Source of the DNA: Nonomuraea indica
GTDB taxonomy: Bacteria > Actinomycetota > Actinomycetes > Streptosporangiales > Streptosporangiaceae
Length of the DNA: 64,000 nt
Reading direction: 5' to 3'
Assembly: GCF_002850745.1 (NCBI RefSeq)
Contig: NZ_KZ559470.1
Coordinates: 132,392 to 196,391 of the forward strand
This document shows, one piece after another, positions 51,749-60,178 of this stretch (positions are counted from its first letter, which is position 1; every line of letters starts with the position of its first letter). Position numbers and translations under genes: made by a program. The notes under the pieces were generated by a model, which had not been told where the DNA came from, did no database searches, and saw nothing but the letters and a program-made list of their open reading frames with translations.

Positions 51749-52093
51749 ATGGGCGAGCGCGCACTTCGTGGCACCCGGCTCGGGGCAACCAGCTACGAGA
51801 ACGACCGTAACACGGATCTGGCCCCGCGCCAGGAGGTGCCCTACACCTGTCCGAAGGGCCACAACTTCGAGGTTCCGCTCGCCGCCGAGGCCGAGATTCC
51901 CGCGACGTGGGAGTGCCGGATGTGCGGGGCGACCGCTGTCCGGGTCGATGGCGAGCAGCCGGAGTCCAAGAAGACCAAGCCGCCGCGGACGCACTGGGAC
52001 ATGCTGCTGGAGCGGCGTTCCATCGAGGACCTGGAGGAGGTGCTCAACGAGAGGCTGGCCGTCCTGCGCGCCCAGCGTCGCAAGAGCGCCTGA
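51749..52093 (+). CDS. rbpA: RNA polymerase-binding protein RbpA
   Basis: A 114-residue RbpA. It has an N-terminal tail (MGERALRGTRLGATSYEND), a core zinc-binding fold with Cys34, His38, Cys56 and Cys59 (YTCPKGH; WECRMCG), and the sigma-interacting region (THWDMLLERRSIEDLEEVLN). It binds RNA polymerase and group 1/2 sigma factors, stabilises open complexes and lowers rifampicin sensitivity. TAGGAGGC precedes the ATG. Controlled by the sigma-R promoter just upstream. Confidence 0.97.
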   Translation: MGERALRGTRLGATSYENDRNTDLAPRQEVPYTCPKGHNFEVPLAAEAEIPATWECRMCGATAVRVDGEQPESKKTKPPRTHWDMLLERRSIEDLEEVLNERLAVLRAQRRKSA

Positions 52094-52111
52094 TCCGATT
52101 CCACGGTGTGA

Positions 52112-52135
52112 GCCCCCGGGCACCCGCCCGGGGGC
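52112..52135. terminator. Terminator after rbpA
   Basis: GCCCCCGGGC (52112-52121) and GCCCGGGGGC (52126-52135) are perfect ten-base inverted arms around ACCC, followed by a short CCTTT. It begins 19 bp after the rbpA stop, in the space shared with the convergent DUF5685 gene. Confidence 0.85.
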
Positions 52136-52228
52136 ACCTTTGTGCCCGCCCCCGCCCTGGGGGGCGCCTTTGCGCTCATCACCGGCACTCACCCGTGCCC
52201 GCCGCGGCCAGGCGCGCCGGCAGGCTCC

Positions 52229-53620
52229 TCATTCGCAGCACGAGCACGCGCAGCACGAGCAGTTGGCGCAGCAGTCGCAGGACTCCCAGCAGTCCTGGTT
52301 GCATACGTAACAGCGGGATGCGCAGGAGCCGCCCCGTTTGCGGCTCCACCGCGGGCGCCACAGACCGCAGGTGAGAAAGGTGCCCGCACCGGCCGCCGTC
52401 CTGCGGATCCACCCCGGCCGCCGATACGAGCCGGTGGCGACCCCGGTGCCGGACGCCGGGGCGGCCCCGGCCGGGGGACGGCAGGCCACGGCGCCGAACG
52501 TCCGCTCCACCGCCCGCCGCACCTCCGTGACGAGCAGCACCTCCACCAGGTGCCGTTCCGCCAGCCGCAGCTCCCGTACGGCGAGCGCGAGCCCGTGCGC
52601 GGCGTCGTCGCACAGCCGCCGCGCCTCCTCGCGGGACGTGCCCGTGACAGTCAGCGGGTTGAACGCGCCCCGCTCCGCGTCCTCGGCCTGGTCCTCCACG
52701 GCGTCGAGCAGGTGCGCGATCCGGCCGAAGAACCTGCCCGCCTCGGCCAGCGGCTCGACGTTGCCCGGCAGCCCGGCGAGCACCGCCGTATGGGCGAACG
52801 CCTGCGCGACCGCCTCCTCCGCGGGAGCGGTCAGCTCAAGCAGCGTCACCGGCCCTCCTGCCCCCGCGCCGGGTCTGGCCGTCCCCGCGCTGGGCATGCC
52901 GGTCCCCACGCCGCTGCCGGTCCCCACGCCGCTTCCTGCTCCCGCGCCACTTCCTGCTCCCGCGCCACTTCCTGCTCCCCCGCCGGACCCGGCCGGCCCG
53001 GTGCCGGGCGCGCCTGTCCTCGTGCCGGGGTCTCCCCATTCCGTGACGGCGCGGTGTTCCAGGGCGAGCTGGCGGTCCACGGTCGAGGCCAGCGTCGTTG
53101 TGTCGAAGCCGACGGACGCGCCCAGCCTGGCCCCGGCCGCCTCCCAGCGGGTCGCGAGCCGGCGGCGGGCCGCCGCGGCACCTCCCGCCACGCCCCCCAC
53201 CATGCCGACCAGTGTGCTCACCGGGCCCGCCGTGCTGACCGTCGTGCCCGCCGCGCCGATCCTGCTGACCGTCGTGCCCGCCGCGCCGTCGCCGTCGGCC
53301 GCGTGGTCGCGCAGCCGACCGGCCGCCAGCATGAGGGAGACCGCCGCCGCGAGCCGCGCCCCGCTGCCGCCCGAGTCCACCACCTCGGCGGAGCGGAACC
53401 CGCGCAGCGCGCACGGCCCGGCGGTCCGGCGCGGGGAGGAGGACGGCAGCTGGGCCTCGGCGAGCGCCGAGACGATCAGCGTGTCGTAGTTGGTGGCCAG
53501 CCGGGCGGACTGGCCCTGCCCATCCCGCAACGTCAGGCACAGGCCGCACAGGTGCGCCCGCCATGCCTCGCGCAGGGTCGCGCAGGCATGCGCGGAGCAG
53601 GGGCGGATGATTCCGAACAC
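52229..53620 (-). CDS. DUF5685 family protein with a 13-cysteine C-terminal tail
   Basis: A 463-residue protein of the DUF5685 type. The N-terminus holds paired cysteines (PCSAHACATLREAWRAHLCG) and a helical body follows. The last 31 residues contain 13 Cys (CASRCYVCNQDCWESC, then DCCANCSCCACSCCE), a metallothionein-like density. A Gly/Ser/Ala/Thr insert at residues ~205-260 (GAGSGAGAGSGAGAGSG), made by ~18-bp DNA repeats near 52911-52990, and a duplicated GAAGTTVS lie in the body. The protein probably binds metal or iron-sulphur clusters, but its role is not known to me. Convergent with rbpA. Confidence 0.78.
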   Translation of the reverse strand: MFGIIRPCSAHACATLREAWRAHLCGLCLTLRDGQGQSARLATNYDTLIVSALAEAQLPSSSPRRTAGPCALRGFRSAEVVDSGGSGARLAAAVSLMLAAGRLRDHAADGDGAAGTTVSRIGAAGTTVSTAGPVSTLVGMVGGVAGGAAAARRRLATRWEAAGARLGASVGFDTTTLASTVDRQLALEHRAVTEWGDPGTRTGAPGTGPAGSGGGAGSGAGAGSGAGAGSGVGTGSGVGTGMPSAGTARPGAGAGGPVTLLELTAPAEEAVAQAFAHTAVLAGLPGNVEPLAEAGRFFGRIAHLLDAVEDQAEDAERGAFNPLTVTGTSREEARRLCDDAAHGLALAVRELRLAERHLVEVLLVTEVRRAVERTFGAVACRPPAGAAPASGTGVATGSYRRPGWIRRTAAGAGTFLTCGLWRPRWSRKRGGSCASRCYVCNQDCWESCDCCANCSCCACSCCE

Positions 53621-53756
53621 ACGACCTCGCCAGCTTCGTCCAGCTCCATACGGGTGATCGCAGGATCGTACTGGGAACCAGCCGAATGTCGCCTTCGGGG
53701 GTGCCCGCCCGGCGGCGATGGGCCACCGGGCGGGAGGCGGGGCAGCCGCGAGGAGG

Positions 53757-54161
53757 TCAGTAACCGATCTTGCCGACGCCGGCGCCGACCTGGACGACGG
53801 CCGGCACGTCGGCGGGCGAGTCGGCGATGTAGGGGTAGTAGGTGCGCGGCTCGCTCACGCTGCCCCGCGTCTCGATCGGGTGGTTGCCCGCGACGAGGAT
53901 GTTGTTCCGCTCGACCAGCCGGCCGAGGTCGCCGCTGAAGTCCACCCGCCCGGGATTGTTGACGCTGTGGAAGTAGTCGCCCTCGGCCGGCACGCCCGCC
54001 TCGTAGGTGGAGGCGATGCCGTAGCTGCTGTCCCGGTAGTAGTTGTTGTAGACGTGCACCAGCTCGACGGTGGCGAACCCGCTGACCGGCTCGGCGGCCG
54101 CGGCCTGGACGGGCTGCGTGACGGGGCCGGTGACGACGGCGGCGGTCACCAGGGCCACCAC
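53757..54161 (-). pseudogene. Internally deleted pectate lyase (PL1)
   Basis: The frame starts with a signal-peptide-like stretch (VALVTAAVVTGPVTQPVQAA), gives the first residues of a mature PL1 (EPVSGFATVE), then jumps to LVHVYNNYYRDSSYGIAST, the C-terminal third of the same family, and runs to the normal end (VGAGVGKIGY). By comparison with the intact gene at 54392-56008, about 200 residues with the calcium and catalytic sites are missing, in frame. The start is a GTG without a ribosome site. A secreted but inactive product is possible. Confidence 0.75.
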
Positions 54162-54391
54162 CGATGACGGACGTGCGCGCCGCGCGCCATCGTGACGGCG
54201 GCTCGGGGGTGAGGGCCGGCGTGTGGCCGGGAGCGGTTCCGGGGGGCATGATCGCTCTGCTTTCTGTACGGCACCGGCCCGCGGGTGACGCGGGACGGCG
54301 GAGACCTACGGGGGCAGGGGTGCGCGGCTCGCCGTGCGGTCGGATCGAAGGTCCGGGCACATCCGGAAGGGCCGGGCGCCCGGCGCGGGCG

Positions 54392-56008
54392 TCAGGCGCC
54401 GATCTTCCCGACGCCCGCGCCCGCCGTCACGGCGGCCTTCACGGAGTTCGGGTCGTCCAGCGTGTAGGCGTAGAAGTCGCGGGCCTCGCGGACGCTGCCG
54501 CCGCAGTCGGGCCGGCCGGACTCGACGAACACGTTGTCGCGGGCGACGCACCTGCCGGACGGGCCGGCGTAGCTGTTGGTGACCGGCTCCTCGACCAGCT
54601 CGAAGTAGTTGCCCTCGACCAGGCATCCGGCGTTCGCCTGGCAGGCCACCCCGGCGTCGGTATTGTAGACGTAGTAGTTGTTGTAGACGTGCACCGGCTC
54701 GCCGAACCTGACCCGCGGGTTGCGCTGCGGCGTCCGGTCGAACCAGTTGTGGTGGTAGGTGACCATCAGCCGGCCGACGTCCTGCGCGGCGTTGCCGTCG
54801 GAGTGGCCGAGCAGCATGTTCTTGGTGTGCTGGTGCGCGTGGTTCCAGGACACGGTGACGTACGAGGAGCCGCGCTTGATGTCGAGCAGCCCGTCGTAGC
54901 CGCAGCACAGGTCGTTGTGGTCGATCCACACGTGGTGCGAGAACATCTGCACGTTGATCGAGTCGTCGGTGGCGCCGCGGAACACCAGGTTGCGGATGAT
55001 GACGTTGTGCACGGCGTTCGCGGGCGGTGAGGTGACGGCGTCGTCCACGGGCAGGCCGATGTTGAGCCCGCCGCCGGTGATGCCGGAGCCGGAGCCGACG
55101 CCGACGATCGTCTTGTCGGAGGCGACGTTGTGCATCCCCGCCGGAACGGCGATCATCCCGCGGACGCAGACGTTCAGCGGGCCGCTCTGGCCGATCGCCA
55201 TGATGAGCTCGTTCGCCGTGTCCACCTCGACCGTGGGCCCGCCGGCGCCACCGGTCGTCCCGTTCTGGCCCCAGGCGTTCACCGAGGCGAACCCGGACGG
55301 CGTCCCCGAGGTGGGGCAGTCACCCGGCGGCGGAGGCGTGACGGTGGGGGTGACCGTGGGGGTGACCGGCGGCCCGCTCGGCCCGCCCACGTCGGTCACC
55401 AGCACGTCGTCGAACGAGGCGCTCGCGTAGTAGCCCGCCAGGCCCGCCCGGCCGGAGGAGTAGGTGGCGTCCATCGCGGAGACGACCTCGACGCCGTCGA
55501 CGAAGCCGCGCAGCGAGGTGCCGAACGCCTCCAGCCGCACGGTGTACCAGGTGCCCGGCGTGACCGTCGCGGCCGCCGTCGCCAGGGTCACCGGGCCGCC
55601 ACCGGAGCGCTTGCCGAGGACGACGCCGCCGTCGCCCACCCCGAGGAAGTAGTGGGCGCTGGTGCTCTGCGCCCTGGCCAGTACGGCGGCGTACCGGCCG
55701 GTGCCGTTGAAGGCGATCGGCCTGACCCGCGCCTGCACGGACTGGCCGGTCCAGCCGGCGCCCGCGAGGGCTCGGGCGTCGGCGCCGGTGCCGGACTGCC
55801 GGTAGGCCCTGGAGCCGTCGGTGACCACCGACCAGCTGCCCCCGGACCGTGACCAGCCCGTGGTGTCGCCGTCCTCGAAGTCGTCGCCGAACAGCGTCGC
55901 GGCGGACGCGCTGGGTACGAGCGCCAGCGCTCCGAGTAACGTCGCGGCGATGGCCGCCGCCAACGCGGCGAGCAGTGATCGGGTGCTGGTCGCTTTCCTG
56001 AGTCGCAC
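54392..56008 (-). CDS. Secreted pectate lyase, PL1, with N-terminal LamG-like module
   Basis: A 538-residue exported enzyme: signal peptide (~38 residues), a concanavalin/LamG-like sugar-binding module (FGDDFEDGDTTGWSRSGGSW to SFDDVLVTDVGG), a Thr/Pro linker (TPTVTPTVTPPPPG), then the PL1 beta-helix with IIRNLVFRGATDDSINVQ, VWIDHNDLCCGYDGLLDIKR and VTYHHNWFDRTPQRNPRVRF. It cleaves pectate outside the cell. Several Cys pairs suggest disulphides. GTG start with GGAGG. Two LacI-type operators lie upstream. The deleted PL1 gene follows on the same strand. Confidence 0.93.
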   Translation of the reverse strand: MRLRKATSTRSLLAALAAAIAATLLGALALVPSASAATLFGDDFEDGDTTGWSRSGGSWSVVTDGSRAYRQSGTGADARALAGAGWTGQSVQARVRPIAFNGTGRYAAVLARAQSTSAHYFLGVGDGGVVLGKRSGGGPVTLATAAATVTPGTWYTVRLEAFGTSLRGFVDGVEVVSAMDATYSSGRAGLAGYYASASFDDVLVTDVGGPSGPPVTPTVTPTVTPPPPGDCPTSGTPSGFASVNAWGQNGTTGGAGGPTVEVDTANELIMAIGQSGPLNVCVRGMIAVPAGMHNVASDKTIVGVGSGSGITGGGLNIGLPVDDAVTSPPANAVHNVIIRNLVFRGATDDSINVQMFSHHVWIDHNDLCCGYDGLLDIKRGSSYVTVSWNHAHQHTKNMLLGHSDGNAAQDVGRLMVTYHHNWFDRTPQRNPRVRFGEPVHVYNNYYVYNTDAGVACQANAGCLVEGNYFELVEEPVTNSYAGPSGRCVARDNVFVESGRPDCGGSVREARDFYAYTLDDPNSVKAAVTAGAGVGKIGA

Positions 56009-56109
56009 GGGGGAGCCTCCGCTGGCAAGCCGTGACCACGGAACCCGCTCGTGAACGGATTCCTTACCGGATGTGGTGCTGTGCGTCAGCTCGGCCGGGC
56101 TTGACCCTC

Positions 56110-56138
56110 TTTATGCAACCGATTGCGGTACGCGTCAA
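56110..56138 (-). promoter_or_regulatory. Promoter and LacI-type operator of the modular pectate lyase
   Basis: On the minus strand TTGACG (plus 56133-56138), a 17-bp spacer and CATAAA (56110-56115) form a promoter. The spacer holds the near-palindrome TGCAACCGATTGCG (56114-56127), matching TGCAA-NCGN-TTGCA except at its last base. The same plan, operator between -35 and -10, is used at the other pectate lyase, but with a different operator sequence. Confidence 0.65.
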
Positions 56139-56222
56139 GGCGCAGCGCTGTGCAGTTTTGTTGCAGGAGTCCAGGTCGCTTCCCCAGCGGGAGCTGCGCG
56201 ACCCTCAGAACACGCAAGCCTT

Positions 56223-56238
56223 CTGCAATCGCTTGCAG
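56223..56238. promoter_or_regulatory. Second LacI-type operator upstream of the pectate lyase
   Basis: CTGCAATCGCTTGCAG has perfect six-base arms (CTGCAA/TTGCAG) around TCGC, a better match to the same motif as the promoter site 110 bp away. Paired distant sites suggest DNA looping. It lies just past the stop of fxsA. Confidence 0.7.
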
Positions 56239-56246
56239 GCAGCCGT

Positions 56247-56753
56247 CTACGCCTCGCGGTCGTCGCGGATGACCTCGCCGTGCACGACCTTGCCGTGCAC
56301 GGCCCCGCCGTCCGCCCCCAGGCCCGGCCCGGGCGCGCCGGGCTGCGTCGGGAACAGATGCGCGTACGGCGAGGCGGCCGCCATCCGCCTGACCCGGCGC
56401 TCGAAGAACCAGGAGCCCAGGCGGCGCATCATCGGCCGGGTGACCGGCAGCAGGCACGCCATGCCGACGACGTCGCTGAGGAAGCCGGGCGTCAGCAGCA
56501 GCGTGCCGCCCACGAGGATGATCGCGGCGTCGGCCAGCTCACGGTCGGGCATCCGGCCCGACTGCAGCGACTCCTGCAGCGCCCGCCAGGCCCGCCGCCC
56601 CTCGCGGCGCACCAGCCAGGCGCCGAGCATGCTGACGGCGACGAGCACGGCCACGGTCGTCCAGCCGCCGATGGCCTGGCCCACCTGGATGAGCAGCCAG
56701 ATCTCCAGGACCGGGATGACCAGGAAGGCCAGGAAGAGCAGCAGCCGCATCAT
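56247..56753 (-). CDS. fxsA: FxsA family membrane protein
   Basis: A 168-residue inner membrane protein. Its FxsA domain has three or four helices (LLLFLAFLVIPVLEIWLLIQ; VAVLVAVSMLGAWLVRREGR; ADAAIILVGGTLLLTPGFLS). In E. coli FxsA overproduction relieves phage T7 exclusion by F plasmid; the normal role is unclear. The acidic/His tail (~60 residues) is variable. It starts at the first of two adjacent ATGs and lies 67 bp after the ppm gene, same strand, possibly co-transcribed. Confidence 0.92.
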   Translation of the reverse strand: MMRLLLFLAFLVIPVLEIWLLIQVGQAIGGWTTVAVLVAVSMLGAWLVRREGRRAWRALQESLQSGRMPDRELADAAIILVGGTLLLTPGFLSDVVGMACLLPVTRPMMRRLGSWFFERRVRRMAAASPYAHLFPTQPGAPGPGLGADGGAVHGKVVHGEVIRDDREA

Positions 56754-56820
56754 GTCCTCGTCTCAGCGCAGCGCACACGTACGTCTGGAACAACGCCCGG
56801 CGGGGCCGGAGCGTTCCGGG

Positions 56821-57564
56821 TCAGCGGCGTCTGCCGCGCAGCCGGGCGGGCAGCCCGGCGAAACCCCACACCGCGATCCGCCAGAACGCCTCGACCATGA
56901 TCCGGCGGCTCATCTTGCTCGTGCCGACCGCCCGTTCGACGAACGTGATCGGCACCTCCACCACCCGCAGCCCCTGCCGGGCCGTGCGGAGCGTGAGGTC
57001 CACCTGGAAGCAGTAGCCCTCCGACTCGACGTCGGACAGGTCGAGCTTGTCCAGCGTCTCCGCGCGGTAGGCCCGGAAACCGGCGGTCGCGTCACGGACC
57101 CCGAGGCCCAGCATGATGCGGGTGTAGACGTTGGCGCCCCGGGACAGCAGCTGACGGGAGGCCGGCCAGTTGACCACCTTGCCGCCGGGCACGTAGCGCG
57201 AGCCGATCGCCAGGTCGGCGCCGCCGGCCACCGCCCGCAGCAGCTCGGGCAGCTGCTCGGGCTGGTGGGAACCGTCGGCGTCCATCTCCACCAGCACGTC
57301 GTAGCCCTTGTCCAGGCCCCACCGGAAACCGGCGAGGTAGGCGGCGCCCAACCCCTGCTTGCCGGGCCGGTGCAGCACGTGGACGTGGTCGTCGGCGGCG
57401 GCCAGCTCGTCGGCGACCGCACCGGTGCCGTCGGGGCTGGCGTCGTCGGCCACCAGCACGTGCGCCTCGGGGACGGCGGCGCGCAGCCGCTCGACGATCA
57501 GCGGCAGGTTGTCACGCTCGTTGTAGGTCGGGACGATGACGAGCACACGGTCGAGAGCCTCCAC
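56821..57564 (-). CDS. Polyprenol monophosphomannose synthase (Ppm, GT2)
   Basis: A 247-residue GT2 glycosyltransferase with [19 protein letters not shown], the metal-binding [17 protein letters not shown] and the acceptor region [12 protein letters not shown]. It transfers mannose from GDP-mannose to polyprenyl phosphate for lipoglycan and protein O-mannosylation. GTG start three bases after the Lnt stop. In Mycobacterium the two are domains of one Ppm1 polypeptide; here they are adjacent genes. The C-terminal membrane domain of some homologues is absent. Confidence 0.92.
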   Translation of the reverse strand: MEALDRVLVIVPTYNERDNLPLIVERLRAAVPEAHVLVADDASPDGTGAVADELAAADDHVHVLHRPGKQGLGAAYLAGFRWGLDKGYDVLVEMDADGSHQPEQLPELLRAVAGGADLAIGSRYVPGGKVVNWPASRQLLSRGANVYTRIMLGLGVRDATAGFRAYRAETLDKLDLSDVESEGYCFQVDLTLRTARQGLRVVEVPITFVERAVGTSKMSRRIMVEAFWRIAVWGFAGLPARLRGRRR

Positions 57565-57566
57565 GG

Positions 57567-59561
57567 TCAGTCACTCCCCATCCGGTCTCCTCGCCTTCCG
57601 GCGCCCCACATGGCGACGCCGGCCGCCGCCACTCCCATCAGCGCCAGCGCCCACTCAGGCAGCGCGCCCACCCGGGTCGCGATCGTCTCCTGCGTGCGCA
57701 CGGGCACCTTCACCACGGTCATGTCCGCGACGAGCTCGCGGGTCCGCCAGGAGACCTTACCGTCCGGCGTGACATAGGCGGAGATCCCCGTGGTGGCGGC
57801 CGTGACGACCGCCCTGTTGTGCTCCACGGCCCGCAGCTTGGACATGGCGAGCTGCTGCGGCGGCAGGTTGGTCTCGGCGTAGCTGGCGTTGTTGGTCTGC
57901 ACCACGATCGGGGTGGCGCCGGTGCGGACGGTGCCGCGGACCGTGCCGTCGTAGGCGACCTCGTAACAGTTGACGGCCCCGATCGTCACCGGGCCCAGCC
58001 GGAGGTCGCCCGGCCGGGTGCCGGCCACGGACTGCCTGCCGACGAGGTTGGCCCGCTCCCACAACGCCAGCACGATCTCCTTGAACGGGGTGTACTCGCC
58101 GAACGGCACCAGATGCTGCTTGTCGTAGTAGGCGCCGGGCCCGGTGGCCGGGTCCCAGACGAGGCTGCGGGTGGCGCGGTGCTCGTCGCCGATGGCCACC
58201 ACCGCGCCGACCAGGGTCGGCACGCCGACGTCCTTGACGGAGTCGTCGATGATCTCCCGGGCGTACGGGTCGCGGTAGGGATCGATGTCGGTGGAGTTCT
58301 CCGGCAGCACGACGAGGTCGGGCCTGGGCAGCCGGCCCTCACGCACGGCGCGGGCGAGCCGCTTGGTCTCGTTGACGTGGTTCTTCAGCACCACGGCCGG
58401 CTCGTCGCCGAGCGCGTACATGCCCCGGCCAGGGACGTTTCCCTGGACGATGCCGACGTTGACGGTGCGGCCCTCGTCGCCGGGCCGCGGCACGGCCGCC
58501 GTCACCAGCGGCACGGCCAGCGCCAGACCCACGGCGCCGGCCGGCACCCACCGCCGCGCCCCGCGCGCCCGCCCGCCCCTCAAAGGTGGCGAGCCGCGCC
58601 GAGCCAGGACCGCGTACGCCAGCAACCCGCCGCACAGGACGACCGCGAAGGACACCAGCGGCGCGCCGCCCAGCGCGGCGTAGCGCGTGAACAGCGACTC
58701 GCCCTGGCTGAAGGCGAGCCGCGCCCAGGGGAACCCGCCGACCGGGACGAGCCCGCGCGCCCACTCCATGGCCACCCACAGCCCGGCGAACCACAGCGGC
58801 CACCATCGCAGCCGGAACACCGGCGCGGCCAGCGCGGCCATCACGGCGTAGAAGACACCGGAGACGCCGACCAGCATCACCCAGACGTCGTCGCCGATGG
58901 GGCGCACCCAGGCGAGAGCGGGCAGCAGGAACACGACGGCGGCCAGGTAGCCCAGCCAGGCGGCCCGGCGCGGCCGGGTGCCGTGAAGGGCCGCCACGAC
59001 CAGGCCGATGCCGAGGGGCGCGCCGATCCACCAGTCGATCGGCGGGAACGCGAGGTACAGCAGCGCCCCGCCCGCCATGGCCGCCACCGTCCTCGCCAGC
59101 GTGGCCCTGCGGGACTCGGGCGGGCTGCCCGCGCGCCCCACGACGGGCGGGACGCCGCCCGGCCCGCCCGAAACGTCACGCGCGCCGCCGCCCGCGACCC
59201 CGCCGTCCGCAGTCCCGCCGTCCGCAGTCCCGCCGCCCGCAGTCCCGCCGCCCGCAGTCCCGCCCTCCGCGATCCCGCCACCCGCGATCCCGCCACCCGC
59301 GGTCCCGCTCTCCGGAGTCCTGTCGTCCTGGGTCCTGTCATCCGCGGTCGTGTCGTCTACGGTCCTGCCGTCCGGCGCCTGCTCCACGGGGCGGGGCGGG
59401 ACGGTGGGTCGGCCGCCGGACGGGCCAGGGCGCGACGGCGGCTCGCCGGACGATGGCTCACCCGTCGTCGGCCGTAGGCCCCTGCTGTCCTGCACCACTC
59501 CGCCCGCTCCTCGCCGCGCCTGCCCCGGGCACGCGCCCGCCTGCCCTCGTCCGACCCTCAT
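57567..59561 (-). CDS. lnt: Apolipoprotein N-acyltransferase with repeat-expanded N-terminus
   Basis: A 664-residue Lnt that N-acylates lipoproteins at the outer face of the membrane. After several membrane helices comes the nitrilase-like domain with Glu in [11 protein letters not shown], Lys in [15 protein letters not shown] and Cys in [12 protein letters not shown]. The first ~150 residues before [17 protein letters not shown] are disordered, with pentapeptide repeats such as GGGTA from a 15-bp DNA repeat near 59210-59310. The true start could therefore be downstream. Translated just before Ppm, with which it is thought to interact in mycobacteria. Confidence 0.88.
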   Translation of the reverse strand: MRVGRGQAGACPGQARRGAGGVVQDSRGLRPTTGEPSSGEPPSRPGPSGGRPTVPPRPVEQAPDGRTVDDTTADDRTQDDRTPESGTAGGGIAGGGIAEGGTAGGGTAGGGTADGGTADGGVAGGGARDVSGGPGGVPPVVGRAGSPPESRRATLARTVAAMAGGALLYLAFPPIDWWIGAPLGIGLVVAALHGTRPRRAAWLGYLAAVVFLLPALAWVRPIGDDVWVMLVGVSGVFYAVMAALAAPVFRLRWWPLWFAGLWVAMEWARGLVPVGGFPWARLAFSQGESLFTRYAALGGAPLVSFAVVLCGGLLAYAVLARRGSPPLRGGRARGARRWVPAGAVGLALAVPLVTAAVPRPGDEGRTVNVGIVQGNVPGRGMYALGDEPAVVLKNHVNETKRLARAVREGRLPRPDLVVLPENSTDIDPYRDPYAREIIDDSVKDVGVPTLVGAVVAIGDEHRATRSLVWDPATGPGAYYDKQHLVPFGEYTPFKEIVLALWERANLVGRQSVAGTRPGDLRLGPVTIGAVNCYEVAYDGTVRGTVRTGATPIVVQTNNASYAETNLPPQQLAMSKLRAVEHNRAVVTAATTGISAYVTPDGKVSWRTRELVADMTVVKVPVRTQETIATRVGALPEWALALMGVAAAGVAMWGAGRRGDRMGSD

Positions 59562-60178
59562 GTCGCATCAGCAGGCCGCGCCCGTGGCGGCGAACCTGCT
59601 AGTCGAAACGGTACCGCTCCCGGGCGGCCCTGAGGTCGCCGTGGCGCGGCTGATCGCGCAACAGGAGCCCCAGGTGTGCCACGGGTGGGAAGGGAGACCG
59701 CCGCGCGCGGGGGCGGCGGGCCGGGCGGAGGGCGGGGATCGCTGGTGGAGCCGGAGGTGGAGCGGCTGGGTGATCCCGCGGACGACGAGGCCGAGGGATC
59801 ACCCGCGCTGATGGCGATCCTGCGCACGAGAGCGGGAAGAGGGCCCGGAAACCCTTCGGACCGGACCCGTCTCGTCGGCGGCGAGCGCGGAATTCCGTTG
59901 TCTACTGGGCTACCGGGCCCGTCCCGGGTCCAACCCCCCGCCCGGCTGGGGTGCCCCGACTCGACGGACCGACGGCCCTGCACCTGGCTGTGTGGACGAA
60001 GTCACGCTCCGTCACGGACGCAGGATCCGACGATGTCAGAGACGGCCAACCGGCCAAGTCCCGTGCTGGACTGCGCAGCAAACTACCGACTCCACCTCAG
60101 ATGTCAACCGTGTCCCGATCAGCAGAAACATCAAGTTTTCGCAGGTAGGACATGCTTGGCCTGCCTCGCCAAAGCGAG
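59562..60178. other. 617-bp intergenic region between lnt and helD
   Basis: No protein gene that I can support. The part near the HelD stop (60030-60178) is clearly less GC-rich than the surroundings. It holds, on the minus strand, TTGACA (plus 60102-60107), a 16-bp spacer and TAGTTT (60080-60085), a good housekeeping-type promoter pointing towards lnt but ~500 bp away. So lnt has a long leader, or a small RNA is made here. The rest (59562-60030) shows no clear feature. Confidence 0.5.
60080..60107 (-). promoter_or_regulatory. Candidate sigma-70 promoter upstream of lnt
   Basis: TTGACA-N16-TAGTTT on the minus strand, in an AT-richer patch downstream of helD. It would start transcription near 60073, about 510 bp before the lnt ATG. 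The -35 is perfect and the -10 keeps TA and the last T. Confidence 0.45.
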
